Positions 47,667 to 60,128 are shown, counted from the stretch's first letter. The stretch is DNA of 64,000 nt from Magnaporthiopsis rhizophila (GCA_003049465.1 PYSS01000001.1:605646-669645), one strand, 5' to 3'. The notes: a model not told the origin generated them from the letters alone. Numbers and translations are program-made.

Positions 47667-49356
47667 ATGCCGATCGGCATCCAGCGCCTCAATGCGAGGC
47701 GGTCGCAGCCCAATCCCAACATCATCTTCATCAAGCCCCTGAAGGGAGCCGATGAGGCCATAGCTCAGGACTTCCTGGAGCGCATTGCGGCTCAATGTCG
47801 TAAGCTGCCTCAACTTGCCATATCCCTTTTAGTCGGCATCGGCATTGACCACCGGTGGCCTTTTCACTTCAGTCCCAATCATGAAGGAGCATTGCATCTC
47901 GGTCATGTCGCTGGAGGAGTACGAGCCCAATGCCGAGTTTGTCGGCCGGAACTTCAATGCCGGCGAGGTCATCCAGCTGGTCCTCAAGGCCCGCTTCACG
48001 GGACGCTGGCTGCCGTTCGAGTACGTGCAGATGGTCATGATGCACGAGCTGGCCCACTGCAAGCAGATGAACCACTCGCGCGCCTTCTGGGCCGTCAGGA
48101 ACCAGTATGCCGAGCAGGTCCGCCAGCTCTGGGCCCGCGGTTACACGGGCGAGGGCATCTGGGGCCGCGGCACGCTCCTGACCACAGGTTCCTGGGAGGC
48201 CAACACCGTCATGCCTGACGAGCCGCTGCCGGAGCATCTGTGCGGCGGCACGTACAGGTCGCGCAGGCGCGGCAAGAGGAAGGCCAAGCAGCCGGAGCTC
48301 TCATACCAGGAGCGCAAAGAACGCCGCATACTCAAGAAGTTTGGGGCAAACGGGGTCGCGCTGGGCGAGGATCAAGTGGTCAAAGCAGAGCTGGAGAAGG
48401 GCAAGCGGACGGCCGCGAAGCCTCGCGTGGCCGGGAGTAAGAGGGGCAGAGAGCTACGTGCCGCGGCAGCTCTGGCCCGGTTCGATCAGCTGAAGCAGCC
48501 GAAGCTGGAGTTCAAGCCGAAGAGCGAGCCGGATGAGAAGGAGGCCCTTGGTGCGAAAAAGGAGACTGAGGAAAACGGAGTCGGCAGGGTGAAGATGGAA
48601 GCCGATGTCTCGGCTGCTGTTGACGCGGAGAGCGCCACCGTCGGAATCAAAGAGGAGGACATCTCGACCGCATCGGAATCGGAATCGGAAACGGAAGATG
48701 AAGGCGAAGAGGACTATCACGAAATCAAGACGGAGCCCGGTTTGCCAGACGCTGTCGATATCGACGGAAAGACTATGCGCGACGGTAAAGGCCGCGGCAT
48801 GGTCAAGGTGTGCGAAGACGAGAATCCCGACGACGAGGCAGCCAAACAAGAGCTGGCCGAGCTCAGGTCGTCTTTTGGGCGGACAACTGCTCGGCGCAAC
48901 GAGCCTCCGGTGGAGGTGCTTGCGAAGCCTGGCGGTCCGATACCAACAAAGGCAGATGCGAAACGCAAAAAAGCAACACACGAGATGGGCCCGCTTCCTG
49001 CGGCCAAGGAGACGAAGGCAGCAACAGACGACCAGCTCATTTCCGGTCCCGCTACACTGGTGCGCCTCGAGAAGGCCAGGGATCTCTCCTCAAGCACCTC
49101 GCTCAAGACACCAGCCCCTTCGGCGCCTTCTACCGAAAGAGCTGCGCAGCCCCGCAGCAGCCCTGGGGTGTGTTCTGTCTGCTCTTTTGTTAACGAGGCG
49201 CCCGCACTCTGCTGTGGTGTCTGTTCCAACGTGCTCGATCCAGCAAAGGACAAGAGGGCATGGAGGTGCAGCAGCGACGCATGTGCCGGCAGCAGCTACG
49301 TCAACGCCGGCGATTGTGGCATCTGCGGCGTGTGCGGCTCGCGAAGGAGCACGTAG
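47667..49356 (+). CDS. wss1: WLM-domain metalloprotease, Wss1-like
   Basis: WLM/Wss1 proteases cut DNA-protein crosslinks and SUMO-linked substrates. Exons 47667-47799 and 47873-49356 (donor GTAAGC, acceptor TTCAG) give 538 aa. The WLM domain fills the first 190 residues: IIFIKPLKGADEAIAQDFL, FNAGEVIQLVLKA, and the zinc site HELAHCKQMNH (about 101-111; HExxHxxxxxH) with the catalytic Glu. A basic RRRGKRKAKQ segment follows. The middle is acidic and disordered. The C-terminus has Cys-rich fingers (CSVCSFVNEAPALCCGVC near 476; a second Cys cluster CGICGVC near the end), similar to RanBP2-type zinc fingers in this family. It is a candidate nuclear repair protease. Confidence 0.9.
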
Positions 49357-51769
49357 CCAGGGGTTGATAGGGGGACAAATCTGGCAGGGGCAGATTCTTG
49401 GGCCTTGTGTGTAACCGCGGATTGTTTGCTTCATCGCTACACAGAAACCGCTGGTGCCGCAGCGAGCGACATATTGTGCACCTAGCTACGAGGTTTGAAA
49501 GTCGTGGCCTTTTGTCATGGTCTTTTTGCTAAGATGCTTCCCCTCTCCCACCAAAGATAGCTATGGTTCGTGGGGTAGAGTTCGCAAACCGTGCTCTGAT
49601 CACGTATCTCGCGAGTCAGACGTTCACCAACATCAGTGCGGGCGGGCGGTTGGATGCGGCCGAGGCAAAAGGCAGGTAGGGAAGGGATGTCGAGACTTCG
49701 CTTCCTGTTATCCCTGGAGAGCCGAAAATGTTTCCACAACACCCGATTTTCCGAACACCCGAGCAAGGGGGAAGGGAAGACAAGAAAAAAACAAAACAAT
49801 TGGCGTCGATCCGGCAGATCGCTGTTGTGGGAAAGCCACCGGATGCCGGGACTCCCTGTCCTGTGGCCCCGATGGATGGTCCAGTCGGGAAGCAGGAACT
49901 GGCAAGACAAACATGGGTGTACAGATATCGACTGGAGTTGCCCCGTTTCACTTGAAAAGGGGGTCTTTTTTTCTCGGGGTTGGGTTGGGTCACCTTGGAC
50001 GGCCACACCAGGGGTCCATCAAGCGGTAATCGCTGTCTTTTTTGGGTTCCTTTTTTTACTAACCGATAGACTGAGAGCCCCTCCTCTCGATTCCATTCAA
50101 CCTAAATTCCAAATGTAGTAACTGGGCGTGTGGGTGTGGGTGTAGGTGTAAGTGTGGGAGGCAAACGTTTCTTCTCCCCCCACTCGCCGGAACATTTTAT
50201 TGGTGACTCGCGTGGTTTCATCCCAAATGCCGTTCGAACTTGCGAATGAATTGGAAAGCATTCGTTCCGTGGAAAAAAAAAAAAAAGAAGGAAAAAGTTG
50301 GTCCAGCCTCCCGGGTATCTATCCCGTTTGCATGAATTAAACGCCATAGGGATTCCTTACTTTTTTATGGTTTCGAGTTTCTCTTTCGGTTTCCCTTTTC
50401 CTCTCTCCTTAGCCTTTGCCAAGCCAATCCAATCCAGGAGCATTCTTCAACCTTTTTTTCCCCGGTAGATTAAACGTGCAGTAGGGCGGGCGCGCGGGGG
50501 AGGAGAGTTTTCTAGCGTGACGAAACGTTTTCTTGTAATCAAGGTGATCCCCGCGCGGCGATGAGGAGTTGCAGAAACCTTGGAGCCGGCTGTAGGTATT
50601 TTCCCTGCTGCCGCTTCCGTGAACAAACGGCGCGGACGTACCCTGCCCGTCATGTCGTTCGGGACGATCCAAACGCAGCTACGTCTGTCTGTACCTACCT
50701 ACCTAGCGGCCGAACGCGAGGGATGCGACATGTCACACGTCGCTCCGGTGGAAATTGGGAAGGGATCCTTAATATTTTCATCACCCTAATGTCTTGTGTG
50801 TTTTGCTTTCCCTATCTGTGCCTTGCCTCCGTGGTGGTTTTAAACGTTTGCTGCTTTCTCTTCGCCATCCATTCCCCCACAAGGGTGCCTTAGGTAGCGT
50901 CGTGGCAAAAGTGGAAAAGTGCCTCCATGGGTTGATTAATGCGAGGCCCGCGCGGTCCCGTCACGCATCCGTTGCTTCGAGAGGTGGACCATGGAGTGTG
51001 GCTGTGGCGGACAAACCCATGTCGCCTCCGGGGGGGGAGGGCGGGCACTGACCCTTCCGGATAGATATGGAAGTCGCACCTGGGATTCGGGACGTGGGAG
51101 GGGACGAAGTGCGAGAGATATTTTCTTGTGCTTCCCGCGCACGATTCGCGGTTTTGCATGTTTCGTTTTCCCTTCCCTTCTTTTCTAACTACCGTTTGTT
51201 TGTTTTCTTCGTGAGACAACTTCTATTTTCCTTTCCGTTTCTTTTGTTCTCGTGGCAGGGCCTTCATTTCCATATCGTCCTACTTTCCATTTACCGCGGA
51301 CTTCAAATCGGGCTCAATTCTTGCGATTTGTGATATATTTCATTCCTCCTCTTCCTTTCCAACCCCTCAGGTTCGAGACCACGGTTCTCGTCTTCCTTGT
51401 GCCTGTTCCGTCTCCCTTGATATCGATTTACCAGTCTTGCAGGCGCCCTTCCAGTCGGCCCTTCCATTTTCGAACGACATCTCTCCCTCTTAGGTTCGGT
51501 TGATCCTGCTGCGTGCGTCAGACCTGGGATCGCCCTTTTTCTCCTCTTTTGGCATCATAAAAATCATCTCAAAGCTTGCCTGCCTGCCTGCCTGCCTGGA
51601 ACCTACCTGGATAGCCGCTGCGTGCCTTACAAGAACCACCCATATCCCAGAGCCCGAGTCGACAACGAACGACCAGAGCCCTCGGTCTCTCCTCCCAGGT
51701 CGTCAGGGTCTCCTCAGTGTTTCCTGCCCATCCACTACCTGCCCGGCACCTACCTCCAAATCAGCCAAA
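49357..51769. other. Gap of 2.4 kb upstream of a secreted-protein gene
   Basis: The gap lies between wss1 and the secreted-protein gene, both on plus. It contains long pyrimidine-rich stretches (about 51120-51500) and a (TGCC)5 run, as often found in long fungal promoters and 5' UTRs. No domain-bearing frame is present. Confidence 0.5.
51577..51598 (+). repeat. (TGCC)5 microsatellite
   Basis: Five copies of TGCC, about 170 nt upstream of the secreted-protein ATG, probably in its 5' UTR or promoter. Confidence 0.85.
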
Positions 51770-52319
51770 ATGCTCGTCAACGCCGTCCTCAGCTTGGTCC
51801 TGCTTGGCGTCACCGGCGTCAGCGCCCGGGTGATGCCCTTCCACCACCCAAACGTCGCCGTCTCCCAGCAGCACTTTGAGGTCCTGAACATGCGCCAAGC
51901 ATCGCGCATCAACCCCAGGGCCGTTTCTGACGTCAAGTGCACTGACGCCAAGGCGTAAGATTATCCTGCAACCTCTATTTTTACTTGCCTGTTCCAAAAA
52001 AAGCTAACACACACACTCTCACGCCGACAGCCGCATCGTCTTCCACGACCAAAACGTGGCTGAGCTGGCCATCTGCGGCGGCATCGCGGGATCCGTCACA
52101 AAGTGCGAGGGGAACCCCGCGTCCACGACGGGCCAGTCCGGATCCGCAAAGTTCTCGCTCAGCCCCGTCGAGCAGGGCGCCACCATCGACATCACAAAGA
52201 GCCGCTGGGAGGAGTGCGTCCGCGCCGCCCGCGGCGTCTGCCCCACGGGCTCCATGACGGGCGTGTGTTCGGGTGGCGCCACGAGGGGTGACGTCGCTTT
52301 TAGCCTCACCAACCCCTAG
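51770..52319 (+). CDS. Small secreted Cys-containing protein (unknown)
   Basis: I do not recognise a family. Exons 51770-51954 and 52031-52319 (donor GTAAGA, acceptor ACAG, frame kept) give 157 aa. It starts with a clear signal peptide (MLVNAVLSLVLLGVTGVSA). The mature part has six cysteines (in DVKCTDA, AICGG, TKCEG, EECV, GVCPTG, GVCSGG), enough for three disulfides. There is no membrane span. The size, secretion signal and even number of Cys fit a fungal secreted effector-like or wall protein, but nothing in the sequence proves a role. It is preceded by a 2.4-kb gap and stands close to no related gene. Confidence 0.8.
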
Positions 52320-53079
52320 AGCCGGTTGCGCGAAACGACGTGAACCGTTTCTGACACGCGTTTTGCCGTTGCGCATCTATTCGTCTTGTCTTTTTGTTTT
52401 TGTTTTTGGTTGGCAATGTATCATGACGGGGCGTTGACTTTTTTCCGGGCAGGGGCGCGAACTATCATGCCATATGGCAACTAGGACATCGTTGGAAGCT
52501 TGTTTTTATGTTTCTTTTTTTATCACCTGGTGTTTTTTTTTTTTTTTTTTTTTTTTTTGGAGCGCTTCACTTTTGACGTTGACAGGATTCGCCATGGGGC
52601 ACGATTCAGGGACCGAGTCGTGTCATCGAGGGCAGTGGGATGGGATGGATTTCTGGGGCAGTCAAAGTGTGCTACCCCGTTGCACAACACAACCTTCTGT
52701 TCTAAGCAGCATGTATATAGTTTTGAGACAACCAAGGGCCAAATAGCCGTGTATGTACAATTCGGAATTTTCTTTTTCACTTGAGCTCATCCACATGTGG
52801 GACAATCGCCGTTTGTGTGCCACTACGGTTAGATTTGGTGCTCAAGTCCGGTGTAAGCCGCGGCCGTTGCACAGTGCATTATCATCGTGTGAGCTGCGCT
52901 ACAACCATGAGACGATGAAGGCGATGGGACGATGTGGCAAGATGCACAGCATTACAAAAGACAAAGAAAGGGTTAAAAAGAAACGCTTCGCTCTTCGCTT
53001 GAGGCACAAGAAAACCAGAGAAAAGACAAAAGTGTACTAAATTTAATGACCTCATCCCACTGTGGCAGCTCGCACCGCT
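52320..53079. other. Convergent spacer with a T26 run
   Basis: 760 nt between convergent 3' ends. It contains a T26 homopolymer at 52533-52558. No coding or RNA gene is seen. Confidence 0.5.
52533..52558 (+). repeat. T26 homopolymer
   Basis: An uninterrupted run of 26 T, about 215 nt after the stop of the secreted-protein gene. Confidence 0.9.
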
Positions 53080-54165
53080 TCAAAGCCCGTACCGCGTGAC
53101 GCACTCCTCGCGGTGCACGTCGAGGCAGTCGAGGGCGCACACGCGGGTGCCGCACTTGACGCACTTGACCCTGCCCCAGTACCCGCAGACGGCGCAAAAG
53201 ACGCGGGCGGGATACCTCCTCGGCCTGCCTCTCGAACCCCCCGTTGATTCGTCCTCGTCCTCGTCGTCACCATCTTCGTCTCCGTCGGCTCCGCGCGCCA
53301 TCAGCTCCGGGTAGGGCACGGGTGGGGCCAGCAGCAGGGCGCGCAGCTCGTCGTCGGTCGGCAGGGGCGGTACGCGGCTGACGAGCAGCGGGTCGGCGTC
53401 GGCGGCGTGCGGGGCGGGTGTGCGGCCCGTGTAGGCGGGCAGGATGGTGCTCCTGCCGTCTTGCGGGTGCGGCGGGGGTGGGGGTTGCTGTGTGGCTGCG
53501 GCGGCGGACGATGAGGGCGTGCTGGGCGCATCAGTCATCTCGACGTCTTCGCTTGCCCTCTGCTGCTGTTGTTGCTGTTGTCTCCGGCTTGAACCGCCGC
53601 GTCGGCTGCTGCTCGCCCCGGCACCGCTCGTGGCTGCTACTGCCGCTACTGCTGCCGGCGTCGCGGGGGTCGGGGTCTGCGGCTGGGACGGACGGGGCGT
53701 GGCCGAGCCCGAGAGCGGATCGGCGCCGCTCCCTAGAGCCTCGAAGTCGCTGAGGTGGTTGGCAAACGTCTTTTGCGATAGCAGGATCTTGCGGACGCCG
53801 GGTGTGGATTTGCTCAGGGCTGCGTTTTTTGCCGGCTGTTAGCGGGGATCGAGGGAGTGAGAGAGGGTTTGGTGGATACACTCGCCTTTTGGCCCGCCCG
53901 GTCTGGCGGGGATGGGGATGGCGACGTCCTTGAAGTTGTCCCTATCGAGCAGCTCCAGCTCCTTGCGCACGGCGGCCTCCTGACGCGCCGATAGGTCCGA
54001 CAGGCTGAGCTTGGACCGCGGGCCGCCGGACCGGGCCGCCCGCTTGCGCCCCGCGGGTTGCAGCGCCGCCACGGCCGGGTTGATGCCCGTGTCCGGCACG
54101 TAGGCCCAGCCCGGCGCCGTCGTCGTCCGCGCGCTCGCCACCTCCACCACGCCAAAGTTGTTCAT
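53080..54165 (-). CDS. vps71: HIT zinc-finger protein, SWR1 complex subunit Vps71-like
   Basis: Vps71/ZNHIT1 is a SWR1 chromatin-remodelling subunit that helps place histone H2A.Z. Exons 53886-54165 and 53080-53819 give 339 aa. The N-terminus (MNNFGVVEVA, APGWAYVPDTGINPAVAAL) and the region RQEAAVRKELELLDRDNFKD and KILLSQKTFANHLSDFEAL are family-typical. The C-terminal HIT zinc finger (about 300-333) reads CAVCGYWGRVKCVKCGTRVC, then the Cys/His half ALDCLDVHREEC. A long Gln/Pro/Ala and acidic linker separates the parts. The intron uses a GC donor (AAAAG|GCGAGT), a GCTAAC branch and a CGCAG acceptor; no GT donor keeps the frame. Confidence 0.9.
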
Positions 54166-54492
54166 CGTTGAGTTTTCGCCTGGGTCCTGGCGCTTGTACC
54201 AGTGGGGTTGTTCCTGTTGTCGGTCGTGGATGCTACGGCGCCGGGGATATGGTCGTTTTCGGGTGCAAGCCGTGCTGGTGGTTGGTTATGCGATGCGGAG
54301 CGTGCATCGATTTTTTTCTGCATCAACTGGCTGCGCGACGCGCTGACGTAAATGCTGCAGCCGCTGCGGGGTTGACCCCACAGGGGATTTTACCGCTAGG
54401 ACGACAGGGGCAGCTCCGCTGGCTTTGATTGAGATTTTATCAATTTTTTTTTTTTTTTCCTCTTTTAGAATCGAATAAAACACCAGGCATCA
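54166..54492. other. Spacer, vps71 promoter / kel3 3' end
   Basis: 327 nt between two minus-strand genes. It contains a short T-run near 54449 and probable kel3 3' UTR. Nothing else can be named. Confidence 0.5.
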
Positions 54493-56789
54493 TCACCTCC
54501 GCCTCGCACCGCCCGTGGCACCAGGCCCAGCGCCGCCGCCCTCGCCACCGCCGCGGTCCGCGAGCGAGACCACCTCGCCGATGCCCGCCGCCTCCTGCTC
54601 GTCCTCGAGCGCCGTGATCTCCTCCCTGCAGTCCCACCACTTCTCCTCGCTCAGCTCAAAGGCCTTGGTCTTGATCTCCTTGATGCTCAGGCTCTCGGGC
54701 TGGATGTTCTTCCAGCGCAGGTTCGTCATGAGAATCTCCTGCCACTCGTTGGAAGTCCGCACGAAGAACTCGCGGCGGGACTCGAACGGCTGTGGTCATA
54801 AGAAAACCCAGAAATTAGTATTGCTTCGTAGTAGTAGACAGCGCGTGTGTGACTTTATGAACTTACCCTTGGATGTGGCAGCCCATCGTCCACCGCGGCC
54901 TCCGTCGTTTCCGTCTCGTCCTCTTCCGAGGGGACCGACGAGCCCAGGCCCGAGTCCGCGTCGGCGTTGGAATCCTGGTCTGTAGGCTTCTTGCCGCGCT
55001 TGCTGGGGGTAAACTTCTTGGGGCTGGTGACCTCCATTTCCACATCTTCATCCTCATCCTCCTCGTCCTCGTCATCTTCTTCATCGTCGTCCTCATCATC
55101 TTCTTCGTCCTCTGACTCCTGCAGGCACGTTGGAGGTTTGTCAGTGGAAAGATCGGTAACAGCGAGAGGAAGACGCCTTACAATCCAGTCTTCGGTGGGC
55201 CTGTTGAAGATCTCCTTGCAGCCGTTCATCTTGTCCAGGTTGATGGCGTACATGTCATCAAACGTAAACTCGCGGTCTCCCTTCTCGAACGTGCCGCCGT
55301 AAATGTAGAGCACGTCGTCTTGGATGGCCAGCTGCGCGTTGAACCTCGGGTGCGGGAACTCCATCGACACGGGCATCTCCCGGACAGGCTTCCCGCCGCC
55401 GCCGTCCTCGTCACCGTCCTCGTTCTGCCGCCCGCCGAGGTCGATGTCCATGGCGTCGGCGTCCTCAAGCGACACCCCGGTCTCGAGCGCGGCGAGCTGC
55501 CTGAGCAGCTCCTCCTCGTTGGCCTGTGCGCGGCCCCTGCGGCCTCCCCTCTGCTGCGGCCCCTGGTCGCCACCCCCGCCGCCGCGCTTCTGTCCGCCCC
55601 CACCAGTACGGGCCTTGCGGAGAGCGAGAGGGAAGAAACGGTTCCGCTCAATATTCCAGGCAAACAGGCCGTTGAAGAATTCGCTCTCAATGCCCTCCTC
55701 GCTCTCCTCGACGTCGTGCACCCCGCCAAACAGGATGCCGCGCCGCCCGCGGTGGTGATACGCCATGGTGGCGCCGGCGCGCTTGGGCTCGGGCGAGTTG
55801 GCCGGCTTCTTGCGCCGCTCCCACCGCACGACCGGCGGCGTCCCCGGCGCAGCATCGGGCGGCGGCTGCGTGATGCGCAGGAAGAAGCAGTCCTGGTGCA
55901 CCATGGGCTTGAGCACGCTGCGCTGTGCTCCACCGCCGCCGCCACCGCCCTTGCCGCGCGAGCTGGCAGCGACGGTGGCCTTGACGCGTGAGTAGCCGCC
56001 GTACAGCACGGCGCCCTGCTCGTGCGGGAGGAAGGTGAAGGACGAGCGCGCGTCGGGCTTGAGCCGGGCGGCGGGCAGGGCCGGGCTGTGCCAGACAAAG
56101 TTCTGTGTGTCGTACAGCCACAGGTCGGCCAGGTACTTTGTCTGGTTGGCCGTATCCTGGAAGCCGCCGAAGAGGATGACGTAGTTCTTGTAGTAGGTCA
56201 TGCGGTGGCCGCTGCGGGCGGGCGGCGTCTTGCCCTTGGGCTCGAGGCGCGTCCACTCCTTGGACGCGGCGTCGAGCTGCCACAGGTCGTTGTAGTGGTA
56301 AAAGGTGCCCTGCTTGGGCGAGCTGAACTCGCCGCCGAACAGGTACACGGACGACGCCTGGTTGCCGCCGCGGCACCAGGCGTGGCCCGACCGCGGCAAC
56401 GGCGCGTTGGGCGACGTGACGGTGCGCCACTCGTCCTTGTCGATGTGGTAGACGTGCAGGTCGTTGAAGAAGGTTGCGACCGCCCCGTTGAACAGCTCGC
56501 CGCCAAACATGAGCAGCTGTTTGCTGTTGCACGGCGACGCCAGCAGGCACGAAGCCGCCCGCGCCCGCGGCGGGCCCTCGGCCACCGTCTCCGTCACCTT
56601 GAGGTACTGCTCCTGCTGCCTCTTGTACTCCTCCAGCACCGCGTCCAGGTCCACATCCTCGGCATCGCTGTCGTCCACCTTTGACGCCTTGGTCTTGGCC
56701 TTTTTCTCCGCCTTCTTCTCCTGCTTAGCCTTCTTCTCAGCCAACTTGGCCTTTTTGTCGCTGCTCTTCCCCTTCTTGTCCTTGGCCAT
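54493..56789 (-). CDS. kel3: Kelch-repeat protein Kel3/KLHDC4-like
   Basis: Kel3 is a conserved cytoplasmic kelch protein of poorly known function. Exons 55182-56789, 54867-55118 and 54493-54789 give 718 aa. The N-terminus is a Lys/Ala/Glu-rich helix (KKGKSSDKKAKLAEKKAKQE). Kelch blades follow from about 90 to 490, with LLMFGGELFNG, VYLFGGEFSSP, VILFGGFQDTANQTKYLADL, AVLYGGYSRVK, GILFGGVHDVEE and LYIYGGTFEKG. An acidic tract lies after WI, and the C-terminal DUF-like end (ESRREFFVRTSNEWQEILM) is typical. Intron 1 (55119-55181, donor GTAAGG, CTGAC branch, GCAG acceptor) is 63 nt with no stop, so retention would be silent to frame. Met at 56789 is preferred over the GTG-initiated extension to 56813. 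Confidence 0.92.
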
Positions 56790-57369
56790 ATTTGCGGCCT
56801 CTGGAGTATGCACCTTTTTATGTATGCCAAAACTTACTGCCCCTTTGGTTGTGGCAGCACTAAGCCAGGTCTCGTGAGGGGTCCATCAACAGTGTCGTGG
56901 CGCTGAAAAATAAAAATGGGGGGGTCAACTTCATGTAAGTTTCTTGACGTGGGGAACCTTTCAGCGCAGCCCAGATAACTCCCCAAAATAAGGTAACCAA
57001 CCAGATCCCAGACCCCAGCTGAGATCAGAGCAGACAACATCCATTTTCGTGTTGTCTGTTCTCCACCGTCACTTGGCCGTATCGCGCCATCGTCATTGCA
57101 CGCATCATATTGTTTTGCAACCAAAACGTACGGCGGATTACGATCCATTGATGGGCACTGTATCCAGTTCATGTGAAGTGGCTAATGGCCCTAGATGTAT
57201 CTAATGGCAGGATTGAGACGGCTCCAGCTTGGTGGTATGCGCTCTTCTATCCATCATGCACTCCCTACCGAGGTGTCTACCGAGATATGCGCGTATGTGA
57301 ATATCTATCCGTGCCTTCATCTCTGAACTCCGTTTTCGGGAATTACCGATTGCCTACTCCCAAGGCTGA
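56790..57369. other. Spacer, kel3 promoter / aminopeptidase 3' end
   Basis: 580 nt between two minus-strand genes. It should hold the kel3 promoter and the aminopeptidase 3' UTR. No motif or frame is supported. Confidence 0.5.
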
Positions 57370-60128
57370 CTAGTATCCCTTCTCCTTCAGCCACGAAGCC
57401 ACATCGTCGGCGTCGCGCTTGACCCAGGCAATCTTAGATCGGATGGAGTCAAGACTCTGCGCGAGCGACTGGTCGTAGCCCTTGTTGTCTTTGGCCCCGA
57501 AAAAGGCCTCAACTCGCTCCAGCTGCTCTTGCTTAGTGAAGCTCGACGTCGAGATGGTCACGACCGAGCCCAGCATCGACAGCGCTGGCGGTAGCTTCTT
57601 GATCAACTCCTCCCAGTTCGCAGTCATCCAGTTGTACACGGCCTCGATGCCCTCCGGGTGGCTTCGGAGCCCGGCCAGGGGCATGTAAATGTCCTGGTCC
57701 TTGATCTCGCCGCTGAAGAGTAGGTCCAGCGTTTGCTTGATGAGCGCTGGGTCCTTGGCCCGACCCAGACAGCGTAACGCAGTGTTACGCTCGTCGCTGT
57801 TGGTCGATGTGCGATAGAAGTTTAGGACTTGGTTGTACTGTTTTCATCACCAGCCATTGTCAGTCTCTCACACACACTCTCTCTATCCCTCTTTCGTCCT
57901 GACTCTTCAGTCGCATTCACACCACCAGGATATTCACATACCGCATCTGCTCCACTATACTTCAAGGCCATCGCAAAGACGCTTCCGCGGATGTTAGGGT
58001 GGACGGCGGACTTATCGCCGGCCATGAAGCGCTTGAACATCTCCTTGGCCGCGGCAATGATGGTGGTGTCGCCAGAGAGCCCGGAAGCTCCAAAAAGCAT
58101 AGCCTTGAACTGTTGCTCGATGTGGCCGTCCCGGTCGGAAAACTCCCAGCCCATCTTGTGCGCCCGGGGGCTGATGAGGTCCCGCTGGAACGCCTCCAGG
58201 CTATTCCTTACCGCCTCGTCCTCGAAGATCCAGGCGCCCTGCACCGTTGACAGGCGTCCGATGATCTCGTTCCAGACGACAAACTCAGTCTCGTCGTTAA
58301 ACCCCTTCAGCAGGCTCAGGACTCCCGAAGTCTTCTGGTATCCCGATGCAGCGAGGGCGCCCGCATCGGCGAGCATTCCTGCACGGTCCTCAACTGATAG
58401 CAGCCCCGTCTTCGCTGCTTGGCCAAGCTTCTCTAGGCGCTCTGGGGTGTAGGACGTGCGGAAGAGGCTCGTGTGGTTCGCGTTCAGCTTGAAAAACTCG
58501 GTGCTCGACAACTTGAAGTTGTCTTCCCTCTTCTTGAGGGTGATGGACTCGTCAATGCCGTCTTTGGTGCGGAGACCGACAAGGACTGGGTAGAGAACCT
58601 CGTCCTCCTCGGGCTTGGTGTCCCCGGTGCGCAGGAAGCGGTTCTGCTTGAGGTGGATTGTGCTCTCCTTCTCATTCTCCGTCACCGTAATGACTGGATA
58701 CCCTACGTTCTTGGTCCAGACGGTCATGACGTCGTGCACGGGCTTGCCGCTCGCCGCAGCCAGCGCGTCCCAGAGATCGTCGGTGCTCGTGTTGCCGTAA
58801 GCGTGCTTCTTCAGGTACTGACGCACACCCTCGAGGAAAACGTCCTCGCCAAGATACGTCGAGATCATGCGGAGGACGCAAGATCCCTTGGAGTACGAGA
58901 TGGCGTCAAAGATCTGGTTGATCTCGTCGGCCCGTTTCACGGGAACCTCAATGGGGTGACTACTCCTCAGGGAGTCCAGAGACAGAGCTCCCTGGAGCGT
59001 GTCGGTGACGTACGACTGCCACACCTTCCACTCGGGGAAGAAGACGTTGCACGAGTACCAGGATGCCCATGTAGCAAAGCCCTCGTTGAGCCACAGGCCA
59101 TCCCACCAGTCCATGGTGACGAGGTTTCCAAACCACTGATGGGCCAGTTCGTGTTGAACAACCTCGGCCACTCGCTCCTTGGTCGCGGCACCGCTAACCT
59201 TTTCGTCCAGCAGCAGATCAACGACACGATAGGTAACCAAGCCCCAGTTCTCCATAGCCCCCTGGGCGAAGTCGGGAATGGCGACCTGGTCCATCTTTGG
59301 CAGGGGGAAGTCGATTCCAAAAACCTTTTCGTAGAACCCGAGCGTCTTGGCGGCGAGGTTCAGAGAGAAGCGGCCGTGCTCGATGTCGAGCCCAGGGGGT
59401 GCGTAGACACGGACAGGGACGCGGAAGTCGTTGGACTCGATGTAGTCGAGCTCGCCGACGATGAAGGCTAGGAGATATGTGGACATGAGCGGGGAGTTGT
59501 TGAATTTGACGGCCTTCTTGACCGCGCCCGTCAGCTTCGAGGTAACCTCGGACTCTGAGGCGACGTCCATGTTGCTCAGGCAGGTAAGCTTCTCGTCAGC
59601 CACCAGGGTGACGGCGAAGGTGGCCTTGAGCGATGGCTCGTCGAAGCAGGGGAACGAGCGCCTCGCATCGGTAGGCTCCATCTGGGTCACGGCAAGGACG
59701 CCGTCGGAGCCGTCGGGCCTCTTGTAGGTGGCTCTGTAGAAGCCGGCCATCTTGTCGTTGAGAGTGCCATTGAAGTCAATAGTGAGCTCGGCCTTGTTGC
59801 CCTTCGGGATGACCTCGTCAAAGTCGATCTTGGTGACCTGGGTGTCCTCATTGTACGAGATCTTGGGGGAGTCTGTGACGGTCTTGCCGCCCGACACGAT
59901 CTTGACCTTGAGCACGTCCAGCTCCAGGGTGTTGAGGGAGATGGAGGTGGAGTCCTCGGCGACGTCCAGGTGGACGACGACAGTGCCCGAGAAGGTGAAC
60001 TTGTCCAGGTCGGGCTCCAGGGTCAGGTCGTAGTGCTTGGGCACGACGTTGGCCGGGAGCAGCTCCCTAGCGGCGGTGGAGGGGGCGACACCGCCACCCA
60101 TCTCGACGCCGGCGTGGGACCTGCACAT
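57370..60128 (-). CDS. M1 zinc aminopeptidase (Ape2/Aap1-like)
   Basis: This puromycin-sensitive-type aminopeptidase removes N-terminal residues from peptides. Exons 57942-60128 and 57370-57837 (donor GTATGT, acceptor AACAG, phase 0) give 884 aa from ATG 60128. The family motifs are complete: exopeptidase signature GAMENWG (about 290), zinc site HELAHQWFG (about 326) and the third ligand Glu in LNEGFA (about 348). The C-terminal ERAP-like helical region runs to SWLKEKGY. Translation from MCRSHAGVEMGG gives the usual cytosolic form. The open frame continues 76 codons further upstream to GTG 60356 with an Arg/Ser-rich, acid-poor sequence, stopping at a TAA 6 nt beyond. This may be a mitochondrial leader from a non-AUG start or an unseen exon. 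Confidence 0.93.
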
